DNA of 6,387 nucleotides from an uncultured Clostridia bacterium (lineage in GTDB: Bacteria > Bacillota > Clostridia > TANB77 > CAG-508). The position numbers and the translations under genes were made by a program. Positions 1 through 6,113 of the stretch are shown here, one piece after another (the stretch's first letter is position 1; every line of letters begins with the position of its first letter). The stretch spans positions 1 through 6,387 of the forward strand of contig CALXAS010000080.1 in assembly GCA_944386315.1 (NCBI GenBank), written 5' to 3'. A model generated the notes under the pieces. The model saw only the letters and a list, made by a program, of their open reading frames with translations, was not told where the DNA came from and searched no databases.

Positions 1-1944
1 TATTATGCGAAAAAATATTATGATGAGGATAATCCAGAAATAACAGATTATGAGTATGATATGTTAATGAATCAATTAAAGGCTTTGGAGAAGGAATTTC
101 CAGAGCTTATAGATAAAGATTCCCTAACACAAAAAGTAGGAGGTCATGTAAAGGAAGGATTTAAGGAAGTAGTACATGAGGTTCCTTTGCAAAGCTTGCA
201 AGATGTTTTTTCTTTAGAAGAAGTGCAAGAGTTTGACGAGAAAATGAGAAAACAAGCCATAGAAGAAGGGGAAGAAGTAAACTATGTAGTAGAAACAAAA
301 ATAGACGGATTATCTGTTAGCTTGGAATATGTAGATGGTATTTTTGTAAGAGGTGCAACCAGAGGAAATGGACTAATTGGAGAGGATGTAACCGACAATT
401 TAAGAACCGTGAAAACCATACCAAAAGTACTAAAAGAAAAGATAACTATAACCGTACGTGGAGAAGTTTTTATTGGAACAGAAGAATTTGAAAAATTAAA
501 CGAAGAAAGAGAAGTATTAGGTAAGTCCTTATTTGCTAATGCTAGAAATGCAGCGGCAGGTTCTCTTCGTCAATTGGATAGTAAAATAACGGCACAAAGA
601 CCTTTAGATATTTTCATTTTTAATGTACAAAAATGGGACGATAATCCTTACAATTCTCATTATGAACAATTAAAATATTTAGAGACATTAGGCTTCCATG
701 TAAACCCTGTTAAAGTCCCTTGCAAAACATATGAAGAAGTGGTAAAAGCCATTCAAAAAATAGGAGATGACAGAGAAAAATTAAGCTTTGGAATAGATGG
801 AGCAGTTATTAAAATAGATAGTCTAAGTTATAGAGAAAAATTAGGAACTACTTATAAAGTACCACGTTGGGCAATTGCGTATAAATATCCACCAGAGGCA
901 AAAGAAACCATTTTAAAAGATATTATTTGCCAAGTAGGAAGAACAGGCGTTATCACTCCAATGGCAATATTAGAACCTGTAAAAGTAGCAGGGTCTACTA
1001 TTTCTAAGACTACGCTTCATAACGAAGACTTTATTAAGGAAAAAGATTTAAAAATAGGAGATACGGTTGTTGTTCAAAAACAAGGAGATGTAATTCCAGA
1101 AATTATAAAAGTAGTAAAAGAAAAAAGAACTGGTAAAGAAAAAGAATTTACCATGCCTACTGTATGCCCTGTTTGTGGTGCACCTGCGGTAAGAGAAGAA
1201 GGAGAAGCAGCCACTAGATGTATAGGAATAGAATGTCCTGCACAAACTTTAAGAAGTATTGTCCATTTTGTATCCAAAGAAGCAATGGATATAGAAGGAT
1301 TAGGCTATAAAATTATAGAGCAATTAATTGATAAAGGATTTGTAAAAAATATAGCAGATATTTATACATTAACATTAGAACAAATTGCTTCTTTAAAGAA
1401 AAATGGAAAAAAATTTGCTAGCAATTTAATAGAGGCAATAGAAAAAAGTAAAACGCAAGATTTATTTCATCTCATTAATGCATTAGGAATAAAACAAGTA
1501 GGTATTAAAGCAGCAAAAGTATTGGCAAAACATTATAAATCAATGGACAATTTAGCAAATGCTAATATAGAAGATTTACAAAACATAGATGATGTAGGAG
1601 AAATTACAGCAAAAAATATAGAAGAATTTTTTGCACAAGAACAGACGAAAGATTTATTAGAAAAGCTAAAGCAAAGTGGTGTTAATATGGAAGCACATAT
1701 AGAAGAAAATGCAGACGATCGCTTTGTAGGAAAAGTATTTGTTTTAACAGGAACTCTTAGCAAATATGCACGAAAAGAAGCCAGTGATTTAATTGAAAAA
1801 TATGGCGGAAAAACTTCTTCTTCTGTATCGAAAAAAACAGATTATGTACTAGCAGGAGAAGATGCAGGTTCTAAACTAACAAAGGCACAGTCTTTAGGAG
1901 TTACTATCCTTTCAGAAGAGGAATTTGAAAAAATGTTACAATAA
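1..1944 (+). CDS. ligA: NAD-dependent DNA ligase LigA (5'-partial)
   Basis: LigA seals nicks in duplex DNA during replication and repair, using NAD+ to form a ligase-AMP intermediate. The reading frame is open from base 1, so the true start lies to the left; the first visible residues, ending in PEITDYEYD, match domain Ia (NMN binding). By comparison with E. coli LigA about 15 residues are missing; 647 are visible. In visible numbering, the adenylation lysine is K100 in KIDG (codon 298-300), followed by RGATRGNG, NPRNAAAGSLR-like NARNAAAGSLR, DGAVIKI and the WAIAYKYP motif. An OB fold follows, then a zinc finger with cysteines at about 389, 392, 407 and 412 (C-x2-C-x14-C-x4-C), the helix-hairpin-helix region, and a C-terminal BRCT domain from about residue 573 (FVGKVFVLTG). 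The ATG at base 61 is internal, not the start. No terminator follows; instead a promoter overlaps the end of the gene. Confidence 0.98.
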   Translation, partial: YYAKKYYDEDNPEITDYEYDMLMNQLKALEKEFPELIDKDSLTQKVGGHVKEGFKEVVHEVPLQSLQDVFSLEEVQEFDEKMRKQAIEEGEEVNYVVETKIDGLSVSLEYVDGIFVRGATRGNGLIGEDVTDNLRTVKTIPKVLKEKITITVRGEVFIGTEEFEKLNEEREVLGKSLFANARNAAAGSLRQLDSKITAQRPLDIFIFNVQKWDDNPYNSHYEQLKYLETLGFHVNPVKVPCKTYEEVVKAIQKIGDDREKLSFGIDGAVIKIDSLSYREKLGTTYKVPRWAIAYKYPPEAKETILKDIICQVGRTGVITPMAILEPVKVAGSTISKTTLHNEDFIKEKDLKIGDTVVVQKQGDVIPEIIKVVKEKRTGKEKEFTMPTVCPVCGAPAVREEGEAATRCIGIECPAQTLRSIVHFVSKEAMDIEGLGYKIIEQLIDKGFVKNIADIYTLTLEQIASLKKNGKKFASNLIEAIEKSKTQDLFHLINALGIKQVGIKAAKVLAKHYKSMDNLANANIEDLQNIDDVGEITAKNIEEFFAQEQTKDLLEKLKQSGVNMEAHIEENADDRFVGKVFVLTGTLSKYARKEASDLIEKYGGKTSSSVSKKTDYVLAGEDAGSKLTKAQSLGVTILSEEEFEKMLQ

Positions 1945-1953
1945 TGGTATAAT
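1925..1953 (+). promoter_or_regulatory. sigma-A promoter inside the 3' end of ligA
   Basis: The -35 box TTGAAA (1925-1930) is 17 bases from the -10 box TATAAT (1948-1953), and TG at 1945-1946 makes it an extended -10. Five of six and six of six bases match consensus. Transcription would start near 1960, in the gap after ligA, so the two small downstream genes can be expressed independently of ligA. It is read from sequence only; AT-rich coding DNA can match by chance, but spacing and placement are right. Confidence 0.72.
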
Positions 1954-1991
1954 AAAGATAGGGTTTTAGATAGTTTAGGAAAGGAGAAGTA

Positions 1992-2010
1992 AGTAGTTTT
2001 ATTTACTACT
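1992..2010 (+). promoter_or_regulatory. small hairpin in leader of the 148-aa gene
   Basis: AGTAGT (1992-1997) and ACTACT (2005-2010) can form a 6-bp stem with a 7-base loop. It lies between a good Shine-Dalgarno sequence, AAGGAG at 1981-1986, and the start codon at 2022, 35 bases further on. The stem is weak and no T-run follows, so it is not a terminator. It might bring the distant ribosome binding site closer to the start, but that is inference. Confidence 0.3.
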
Positions 2011-2021
2011 GAAAAAGGACT

Positions 2022-2468
2022 ATGACGAAACAAGAATATTTAGGAGTATCTTATGGGGAAGCGGTAACAGAAAATGTGGCAGGAAAAATAGCGGATTGTA
2101 GAAGAACAATGGAATATATTTTTTCTCAAAATTTTATTGATGAAAGAAGGATTCAAGAATATAGAGAACAAGTAAGTGAACTAATAGAAGGCGTGAGAAG
2201 AAAATTGCCAGAAACAATTGATGAGGAAATGTTGCAAAACGCACAAAAAAGTGTGCGAAAATTAGAAGAGGCTTATCAGCAATATCAGCAAGAAAAAGAA
2301 AAAATAGAACAAAGGCCAATGACATTAGAAGAAAAAAGAGAAGAATTTACAAGTTCTCTTGTAGCTACAGAGGAAGTGAAACAAAAACTAGCAATGGTAG
2401 AGAAAAACGCAGGAGAAAGAGAAACAAAGCCAGAAAAGGAAATGCTTCCTACAGATATCATTATATAA
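2022..2468 (+). CDS. hypothetical protein, helical/coiled-coil, 148 aa
   Basis: I do not recognise the family. The product is 148 residues, very rich in Glu, Lys, Gln and Arg, with no signal peptide or membrane segment, so it should be cytoplasmic. Residues about 40-62 and 68-128 look like long amphipathic helices, probably a coiled coil; the tail from about 130 is charged and likely disordered, ending in hydrophobic TDIII. A stop in frame at 2010-2012 means the ATG at 2022 is the earliest possible start. Its ribosome binding site is odd: AAAGG at 2014-2018 is only 3 bases away, while the better AAGGAG at 1981-1986 is far upstream. It has its own promoter at the end of ligA and is followed after 17 bases by a second small gene, with which it probably forms a two-gene transcript. 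That it is a real gene is supported by promoter, open length and downstream neighbour. Confidence 0.75.
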   Translation: MTKQEYLGVSYGEAVTENVAGKIADCRRTMEYIFSQNFIDERRIQEYREQVSELIEGVRRKLPETIDEEMLQNAQKSVRKLEEAYQQYQQEKEKIEQRPMTLEEKREEFTSSLVATEEVKQKLAMVEKNAGERETKPEKEMLPTDIII

Positions 2469-2485
2469 TGAAGGAGATTTACAAC

Positions 2486-2746
2486 ATGGAGAAAAAGAAA
2501 AAATATACATTTGAACAGTTTGAAAAAGAATTAGACGAAGGTTATCAAATGTATTATACTTATGTAAGAAATCGATATTTGTTATTTAAAACAAGTGAAA
2601 ATTGTTATACACAAAAATTGTTGAGTAAACATGATAAAAATCCACAACCAGTTATGTCTATGCTTACCCATAAAAGAATAGAAGAGATGTTTCCTTTTAT
2701 GGAAGAAATAGAATATCGTAGTGGTGTGAATGGAGACGAATATTAA
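2486..2746 (+). CDS. hypothetical protein, 86 aa
   Basis: I do not recognise the family. The product is 86 residues, starting with a lysine-rich stretch (MEKKKKYTF) and then an acidic helix (FEQFEKELDEGY). A Tyr-rich segment at about 20-35 (YQMYYTYVRNRYLLF) follows, with single Cys40 and a second acidic region, IEEMFPFMEEIEY. No signal peptide, membrane segment or known motif is seen. An ATG at 2468 overlaps the stop of the preceding gene, but it lies directly in front of AAGGAG (2471-2476). That site is ideally placed, 9 bases before the ATG at 2486, so I take 2486 as the start. Gene spacing of 17 bases and a strong terminator 17 bases after the stop make it the second and last gene of the unit started by the promoter at 1925-1953. 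Confidence 0.72.
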   Translation: MEKKKKYTFEQFEKELDEGYQMYYTYVRNRYLLFKTSENCYTQKLLSKHDKNPQPVMSMLTHKRIEEMFPFMEEIEYRSGVNGDEY

Positions 2747-2763
2747 AATATTAAAAAATGAAG

Positions 2764-2797
2764 AATGCCCGGGTGAAGTACACCCGGGTATTTTTCT
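2764..2797 (+). terminator. strong rho-independent terminator, possibly bidirectional
   Basis: CCCGGGTG (2768-2775) pairs perfectly with CACCCGGG (2781-2788) around the loop AAGTA. Flanking A-T and G-T pairs extend the stem to about 12 bp, and a TATTTTT run follows (2789-2795). It ends the two-gene unit. It also sits right at the 3' end of the convergent minus-strand gene (stop at 2796-2798). On that strand the stem is followed after a few bases by a T-rich run, so it may stop transcription from both sides. Confidence 0.93.
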
Positions 2798-3218
2798 AAC
2801 AGAGTCTAAAAATATAGACATCTGTTGTAGGTTTTTCGTTCTCTGCTATGCCCTCTGCCAGAATTACCGCAAAATTGCTTTTGGCAGCCAAAAGTAATTT
2901 TGGGTTTTTTGCTTCTTTAGCAAGAAGCATATTCTGAACAGAAGATTGAGGCTTTCGCACTCTAACTTGCCTTTGCCCACCTTGTGACATTCGTAAAATG
3001 TTAGTGAGCAAAGGATAGGCAAGAGTGTCTTCAGAAAACAGAAACACAATGTTTTCTGCTTCTTCAAAATGATTGGAAAAATCAAATTGTTCCGAAAATA
3101 CTACTTTAGGGGCAATAACTTCCCACATATTCAACAACCGTGGGTCTGTGTGCCACATGGTACGTAGCTCCAATAGAATAAGTCTTTCCACATCATCGTA
3201 ATTTTTTTTGAACCCCAT
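2796..3218 (-). CDS. hypothetical protein, 140 aa, higher G+C than neighbours
   Basis: I do not recognise the family. The 140-residue product has no signal peptide or membrane span. The N-terminal third is a charged helix (DDVERLILLELRTMWHTDPRLLNMWEVIAP), the middle has hydrophobic strands (AENIVFLF, TLAYPLLTNILRM), then a basic segment QRQVRVRKPQ at about 82-91, and the C-terminal part reads as alternating helix and strand (LLLAAKSNFAVILAEGIAE, TTDVYIFRL). This resembles a small soluble alpha/beta domain, but I will not assign a function. An ATG at 3230 is also in frame, but it is part of the ribosome binding site GGAGG (3228-3224); the ATG at 3218 lies 5 bases after that site and is chosen. 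My hand count of four 60-base lines gives about 42% G+C, against about 25-28% in lines counted from the NFACT and sigH genes. A TATAAT box lies upstream. Confidence 0.75.
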   Translation of the reverse strand: MGFKKNYDDVERLILLELRTMWHTDPRLLNMWEVIAPKVVFSEQFDFSNHFEEAENIVFLFSEDTLAYPLLTNILRMSQGGQRQVRVRKPQSSVQNMLLAKEAKNPKLLLAAKSNFAVILAEGIAENEKPTTDVYIFRLC

Positions 3219-3277
3219 ATTTACCTCCATTCTTGAGATAAATGAACAGTTACACGGAAAAAGTTTTCCTAGTTACT

Positions 3278-3306
3278 ATTATACGACATTTTGGTTAAAA
3301 ATACAA
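3278..3306 (-). promoter_or_regulatory. candidate sigma-A promoter for the 140-aa gene
   Basis: On the minus strand a perfect TATAAT (3283-3278) lies about 60 bases before the start codon. At a 17-base spacing the -35 position reads TTGTAT (3306-3301), matching only the TTG of the consensus. Transcription would start near 3271. The box lies after the stop of the NFACT gene, so the 140-aa gene can be read separately, although no clear terminator divides the two and read-through is possible. Confidence 0.5.
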
Positions 3307-3319
3307 ATAGTATGTTATT

Positions 3320-5027
3320 TTATTTTGGAGTTACATAAACCGTTTTGTAATTTGTATAAGTTACCATGCCAAGTTTACTGCCAGAAGGCTTTTTTACAAA
3401 CTTGGCAAAACAATAATCCACGGGAACATTAGAAGATAATTTTGCTCTGCTATGTAGAGCAATTAATTGTGCACAAGCTAAAATTGTTTTTTCTTCTACG
3501 TTACTTCCGTTGCATTTCAAAATGCCATGACTACTACGAATATCTTTGGTATGAAACCATAAATCTTCATTCTTGCCTAATTTTGTGCTAATATAATCGT
3601 TTTGTTTATTGTTTTTACCAATATAGAAGGAAAAGCCATCAATATGGTAAAGAAGTGGTTCATAAGTTTCATGTACTTTCTTTTTGTTAGGTTTCTTTTT
3701 GGTAATAGTAGCTTGTGCTTTAGCAGTATTTTGAAAAAGCACATTTTCTTGTATTTCTGTTTCAATATCTTCTAATGTTTCTAAATCTTCTGCATTTTCA
3801 ATTTCATAGGCTACACTTTCTAAATAATCTAATTCCATTTCTACTTCTTTTTTCTGTTTATCCACAAAGATAAGTGTGTTTTTTAGTTTATGATATTTTT
3901 TAAAATATTTTTTTGCATTGTAAGAAGGAGAAATGCTTTCATCTAAAGGAATAGAAATGATTTGGTTATTATCATAATAATTTTCAAGAGAAATTTCTTT
4001 TCTATTTTTGCTATCATCAATACGATAAAGATTAGCAGTAATTAACTCACCATAAATGCGATAAGTGTCCATATTTTTACATTCTTGTATTTTTTCTGTA
4101 ATACCAGATAATTTTTTTTGTGTTTTTTTAAGAACCTGCAATACAGACTTTAAAAGTTGGTTACGATAATTGGTATAAGCTTCCTGTGCTTCTTTTTGCG
4201 TGTAATAAGTATCTAAAAAATGATTCATTGCTAAATCGTCAGAAACAGGTGTAAGAGATAAGCAATAGTCTTTTTCTAGTTTTTGACAAGAAAAAGAAGT
4301 AGTATCTAAGTGAGCGAAAAACTCTTGCAAAGAAGTATATAAGTGTTTTATCTGGTCGTAAGAAAAATCTTTGTAGTTTTTTGGCAAATGCTTAGAAGAC
4401 AAAAAAGAATCCATAAAGCACTTGCTAATGCCAGTGTAATGATGAGAAATACTGCTTGCAATCATTTCTTCTTCTTGCAATACTTTTTCAAAATCTTCCA
4501 AAGAAGTACTTAAAAAATCCTTACCATGAGAAGGAGGAAGGACGTATTTCCTAGCTGGCATAATATCCCTAGTAGCACCAGATGCTATTTCTAGGTGACG
4601 CATGCTGTCTATTACAGAACCAGATTCATTTAATAAAGTAATATTACTGTGTTTTCCCATTAACTCAATGACTAAAGTTTTATGAATTAAGTCATTTAAT
4701 TCATTATAGCCAACAAAAGAAATATAAATAATACGTTCTAACCCTTTCATGGTAATAGAATCTATTTTAAAACCGGCTTAAGTGTTTTCTAAGAACCATG
4801 CAAAAATGAGGAGGAGTCATTGGATTGCTTTTAGGAGAATTGGTTAAATGAACACGATAATTGCCAGAAGCAATAGAACAATCCAAAGTATAATTTTTTC
4901 CATGAGAGTAAATATCTAAATAAATTTCATTTTTATTTGGTTCCATTACTCTATTTACTTTTCCTCCTACTAAACAGGATTGTAGTTCCTTTACCACTTG
5001 TTTTGCAACAATGCCATCAAAAGCCAT
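3320..5027 (-). pseudogene. rqcH: RqcH / NFACT-family protein (FbpA-like), single frameshift near codon 86
   Basis: RqcH binds 50S subunits blocked by peptidyl-tRNA and adds alanine tails that mark the stalled chain for degradation. Older names are fibronectin-binding protein A or YloA. Frame one, 5027-4767, gives 86 residues (MAFDGIVAKQ to LRKHLSRF) and meets TAA at 4769-4767. The rest, through GLERI, MGKHSN, YGELITANLY, GKNNKQND and LWFHTKD to VYVTPK, continues in another frame to 3320. Skipping one base, for example T at 4769, joins them into 568 residues, close to B. subtilis RqcH (about 570). In the joined numbering E97-R98 falls exactly on B. subtilis D97-R98, important for tRNA binding. 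Domains: NFACT-N about 1-200, coiled coils about 270-425, NFACT-R about 460-568. The second part has no ribosome site. Causes may be sequencing error, recent mutation or +1 slippage (UUU UAA). The start has AAGGAAGG 9 bases upstream. The tail is about a dozen residues shorter than in B. subtilis. Confidence 0.9.
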
Positions 5028-5067
5028 AATTTATAGCCTTCCTTTCTTTTTTTATTTTGCAGATAGA

Positions 5068-5096
5068 AGTATATCATAGTTTTGCAGATTTGTTAA
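5068..5096 (-). promoter_or_regulatory. sigma-A promoter for the NFACT/RqcH gene
   Basis: On the minus strand TTAACA (5096-5091) is separated by 17 bases from TATACT (5073-5068), each five of six to consensus. TG one base upstream of the -10 box gives an extended -10. Transcription would start near 5061, about 34 bases before the ATG. It is back to back with the sigH promoter; the two -35 boxes are about 20 bases apart, so a regulator bound there could affect both. Confidence 0.7.
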
Positions 5097-5116
5097 GAAA
5101 AAAACTAAAAATAGTA

Positions 5117-5146
5117 TTGACATATCTAGGATTTCTGCCTTATAAT
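5117..5146 (+). promoter_or_regulatory. consensus sigma-A promoter for sigH
   Basis: TTGACA (5117-5122) and TATAAT (5141-5146) both match consensus perfectly with an 18-base spacer. Transcription would start near 5153, giving a leader of about 34 bases. In B. subtilis sigH is also read by vegetative sigma-A and repressed by AbrB; I see no Spo0A-type box here, and an AbrB site cannot be judged by eye. Confidence 0.85.
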
Positions 5147-5164
5147 ACAAACATAGTATTCAGC

Positions 5165-5170
5165 AGGAGG
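5165..5170 (+). promoter_or_regulatory. AGGAGG unusually far from the sigH start
   Basis: A perfect AGGAGG lies 16 bases before the sigH ATG at 5187, longer than the usual 5-10. An in-frame TAA at 5175-5177 rules out an earlier start, and no ATG, GTG or TTG in that frame lies nearer. A weaker AAGAG at 5176-5180 is at normal distance and could be the one used. Confidence 0.5.
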
Positions 5171-5186
5171 TAACTAAGAGACTTAT

Positions 5187-5831
5187 ATGAAAGAGACGAA
5201 TGCCTATTTTTCTTTAAATGAGAAGGACTATCAAAATAAAAGTGATGAAGAGCTAATTCAAATTATTAAAGCAGGAGATAAAGAAGCTCTTGACTTTTTA
5301 ATGACGAAATATAAAGAAATTGTGAATATGAAAGTAAGCAAATATTTTTTAATAGGTGCTGAAAAAGAAGATATTATACAAGAAGGATTAATTGGCTTAT
5401 TCAAAGCAGTGCAAAGTTATAATCCTGAAAAACAAAACTCTTTTAAAACCTTTGCTAATATGTGTATTGAAAGACAATTAATTACAGCTATTAAGTCGTC
5501 CAATAGGCAAAAACATATACCTCTCAATTCTTATTTATCGCTAAATACAGCAGCTTATGAAGAAGATGAGGATACTACTTTATTTGATACATTTAATGCA
5601 CATCAAACAGAGGATCCGTTAGAGACAATTACTAAAAAAGAGTATTATAAAGATGTGGAAGAAACTATCAATGAAAGTTTAAGTGATTTTGAAAAACAAG
5701 TATTAAACCGATATATGCAAGGAGAAAGCTATATACAAATTGCAGAAAAGCTAGATACTCCTGTGAAATCTATTGATAATGCAATTCAGCGTATTAGAAA
5801 AAAAGCAATTAAAAAAATAGGGGAAGATTAA
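5187..5831 (+). CDS. sigH: RNA polymerase sporulation sigma factor SigH (Spo0H)
   Basis: SigH directs RNA polymerase to early sporulation and post-exponential genes; in Bacillus these include spo0A, spo0F, spoIIA and ftsZ promoters. The 214-residue product is close to the B. subtilis length (218). Region 2 spans about 35-110: ALDFLMTKYK, then YFLIGAEKEDIIQEGLIGLF (core polymerase binding, 53-72), then SFKTFANMCIERQLITAIK and RQKHIPLNSY (-10 recognition), nearly identical to B. subtilis SigH. An acidic linker (EEDEDTTLFD) leads to region 4, about 155-212, whose helix-turn-helix includes SYIQIAEKLDTPVKSIDNAI (-35 recognition). The start is fixed by the in-frame stop at 5175. It is divergent from the RqcH gene, has a perfect consensus promoter, and is followed after 18 bases by tRNA-Thr. 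That gap has no T-run terminator, so the tRNA may be read from the same transcript. Confidence 0.96.
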   Translation: MKETNAYFSLNEKDYQNKSDEELIQIIKAGDKEALDFLMTKYKEIVNMKVSKYFLIGAEKEDIIQEGLIGLFKAVQSYNPEKQNSFKTFANMCIERQLITAIKSSNRQKHIPLNSYLSLNTAAYEEDEDTTLFDTFNAHQTEDPLETITKKEYYKDVEETINESLSDFEKQVLNRYMQGESYIQIAEKLDTPVKSIDNAIQRIRKKAIKKIGED

Positions 5832-5839
5832 AATTCCCC
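5820..5839 (+). other. hairpin over the sigH stop codon
   Basis: GGGGAA (5820-5825) and TTCCCC (5834-5839) form a 6-bp stem with an 8-base loop that contains the sigH stop codon TAA (5829-5831). No T-run follows, so it is unlikely to be a terminator. It could serve as an RNA processing or stability element between the sigH message and the tRNA 11 bases downstream. Confidence 0.4.
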
Positions 5840-5849
5840 ATCTATAAAT

Positions 5850-5925
5850 GCTTTCATAGCTCAGTAGGTAGAGTGCTACCTTGGTAAGGTAGAGGTCACG
5901 GGTTCAATTCCCGTTGAAAGCTCCA
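5850..5925 (+). tRNA. tRNA-Thr (anticodon GGT)
   Basis: The 76-base cloverleaf is complete. The acceptor stem GCTTTCA (5850-5856) pairs with TGAAAGC (5915-5921), followed by T and an encoded CCA (5923-5925). The anticodon stem CTACC/GGTAG encloses the loop TTGGTAA, giving anticodon GGT for threonine codons ACC and ACT. The T arm is ACGGG/CCCGT with loop TTCAATT, and the D arm contains GCTCAGTAGGTAGAG. It lies just after sigH and before a terminator, and has no obvious promoter of its own. Confidence 0.96.
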
Positions 5926-5934
5926 ATAGTGTTT

Positions 5935-5956
5935 CTGTTCGAACTTTTTAGAACAG
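5935..5956 (+). other. inverted repeat just after tRNA-Thr
   Basis: CTGTTC (5935-5940) and GAACAG (5951-5956) are inverted copies around a 10-base loop. The left arm also forms part of the palindrome GTTCGAAC (5937-5944). No T-run follows. It may be a 3' processing hairpin for the tRNA precursor or chance; I cannot assign a role. Confidence 0.35.
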
Positions 5957-5968
5957 TAGATACAAATC

Positions 5969-6000
5969 ATCAATCAGAGAATAAATCTGATTGATTTTTT
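5969..6000 (+). terminator. rho-independent terminator after sigH/tRNA-Thr
   Basis: ATCAATCAGA (5969-5978) pairs perfectly with TCTGATTGAT (5986-5995) around a 7-base loop, and T continues through 6000. The 10-bp stem is A/T-rich but the T-run is good, and on the other strand no T-run follows. It would end the sigH-tRNA transcript. Confidence 0.85.
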
Positions 6001-6036
6001 CTTTGTATATAAAAATTTAAAAAAAGAAAAATATAA

Positions 6037-6065
6037 TTGACTTTTGCAAACAATTGTTTTATAAT
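6037..6065 (+). promoter_or_regulatory. sigma-A promoter for dinD
   Basis: TTGACT (6037-6042, five of six) is 17 bases from a perfect TATAAT (6060-6065). Transcription would start near 6072, about 42 bases before the TTG start. The spacer is largely filled by a perfect palindrome, which suggests control by a repressor. Confidence 0.8.
6048..6059 (+). promoter_or_regulatory. 12-bp palindrome, possible LexA operator of dinD
   Basis: AAACAATTGTTT is a perfect palindrome lying between the -35 and -10 boxes and touching the -10 box. Its form, AAAC-N4-GTTT, differs from the Bacillus LexA box core GAAC-N4-GTTC only by symmetric outer changes. Given that dinD is a DNA-damage-inducible gene in E. coli, LexA control is a reasonable inference, but another repressor could use it. 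Confidence 0.5.
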
Positions 6066-6100
6066 AATAACTAGGATATAAAAATAAAATATTATGAAAT

Positions 6101-6109
6101 GGAGATGAT
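6101..6109 (+). promoter_or_regulatory. ribosome binding site that sets the dinD TTG start
   Basis: GGAGATGAT matches the extended anti-Shine-Dalgarno complement GGAGGTGAT with one change and lies 4 bases before TTG at 6114. In-frame ATGs at 6099 and 6105 overlap this site and so are poor starts. Confidence 0.7.
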
Positions 6110-6113
6110 ATTA

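Noticed and set aside
61..63. ATG at base 61 as the ligA start
   Set aside because: The 20 codons before it are open and match domain Ia of LigA, so the gene starts left of the window.
1048..1277. Minus-strand open frames inside ligA
   Set aside because: They run opposite to the conserved OB-fold and zinc-finger coding sequence and are shadows.
2468..2470. ATG overlapping the stop of the 148-aa gene as start of the next gene
   Set aside because: It precedes AAGGAG (2471-2476), which serves the ATG at 2486; no ribosome site lies at a proper distance upstream.
3208..3432. Plus-strand open frame of 74 codons
   Set aside because: It overlaps the NFACT 3' end and the minus-strand promoter region, has no ribosome site and has low-complexity composition unlike a real protein; a shadow.
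3320..4750. 476-codon frame as a separate complete gene starting at 4750
   Set aside because: It starts inside the NFACT-N domain, has no ribosome site before the ATG, and its missing N-terminus is encoded just upstream in another frame; it is part of one gene.
5937..5956. GTTCGAAC and nearby GAAC copies as a LexA operator
   Set aside because: The half-sites are not in GAAC-N4-GTTC arrangement and no promoter overlaps them; a hairpin or chance is more likely.
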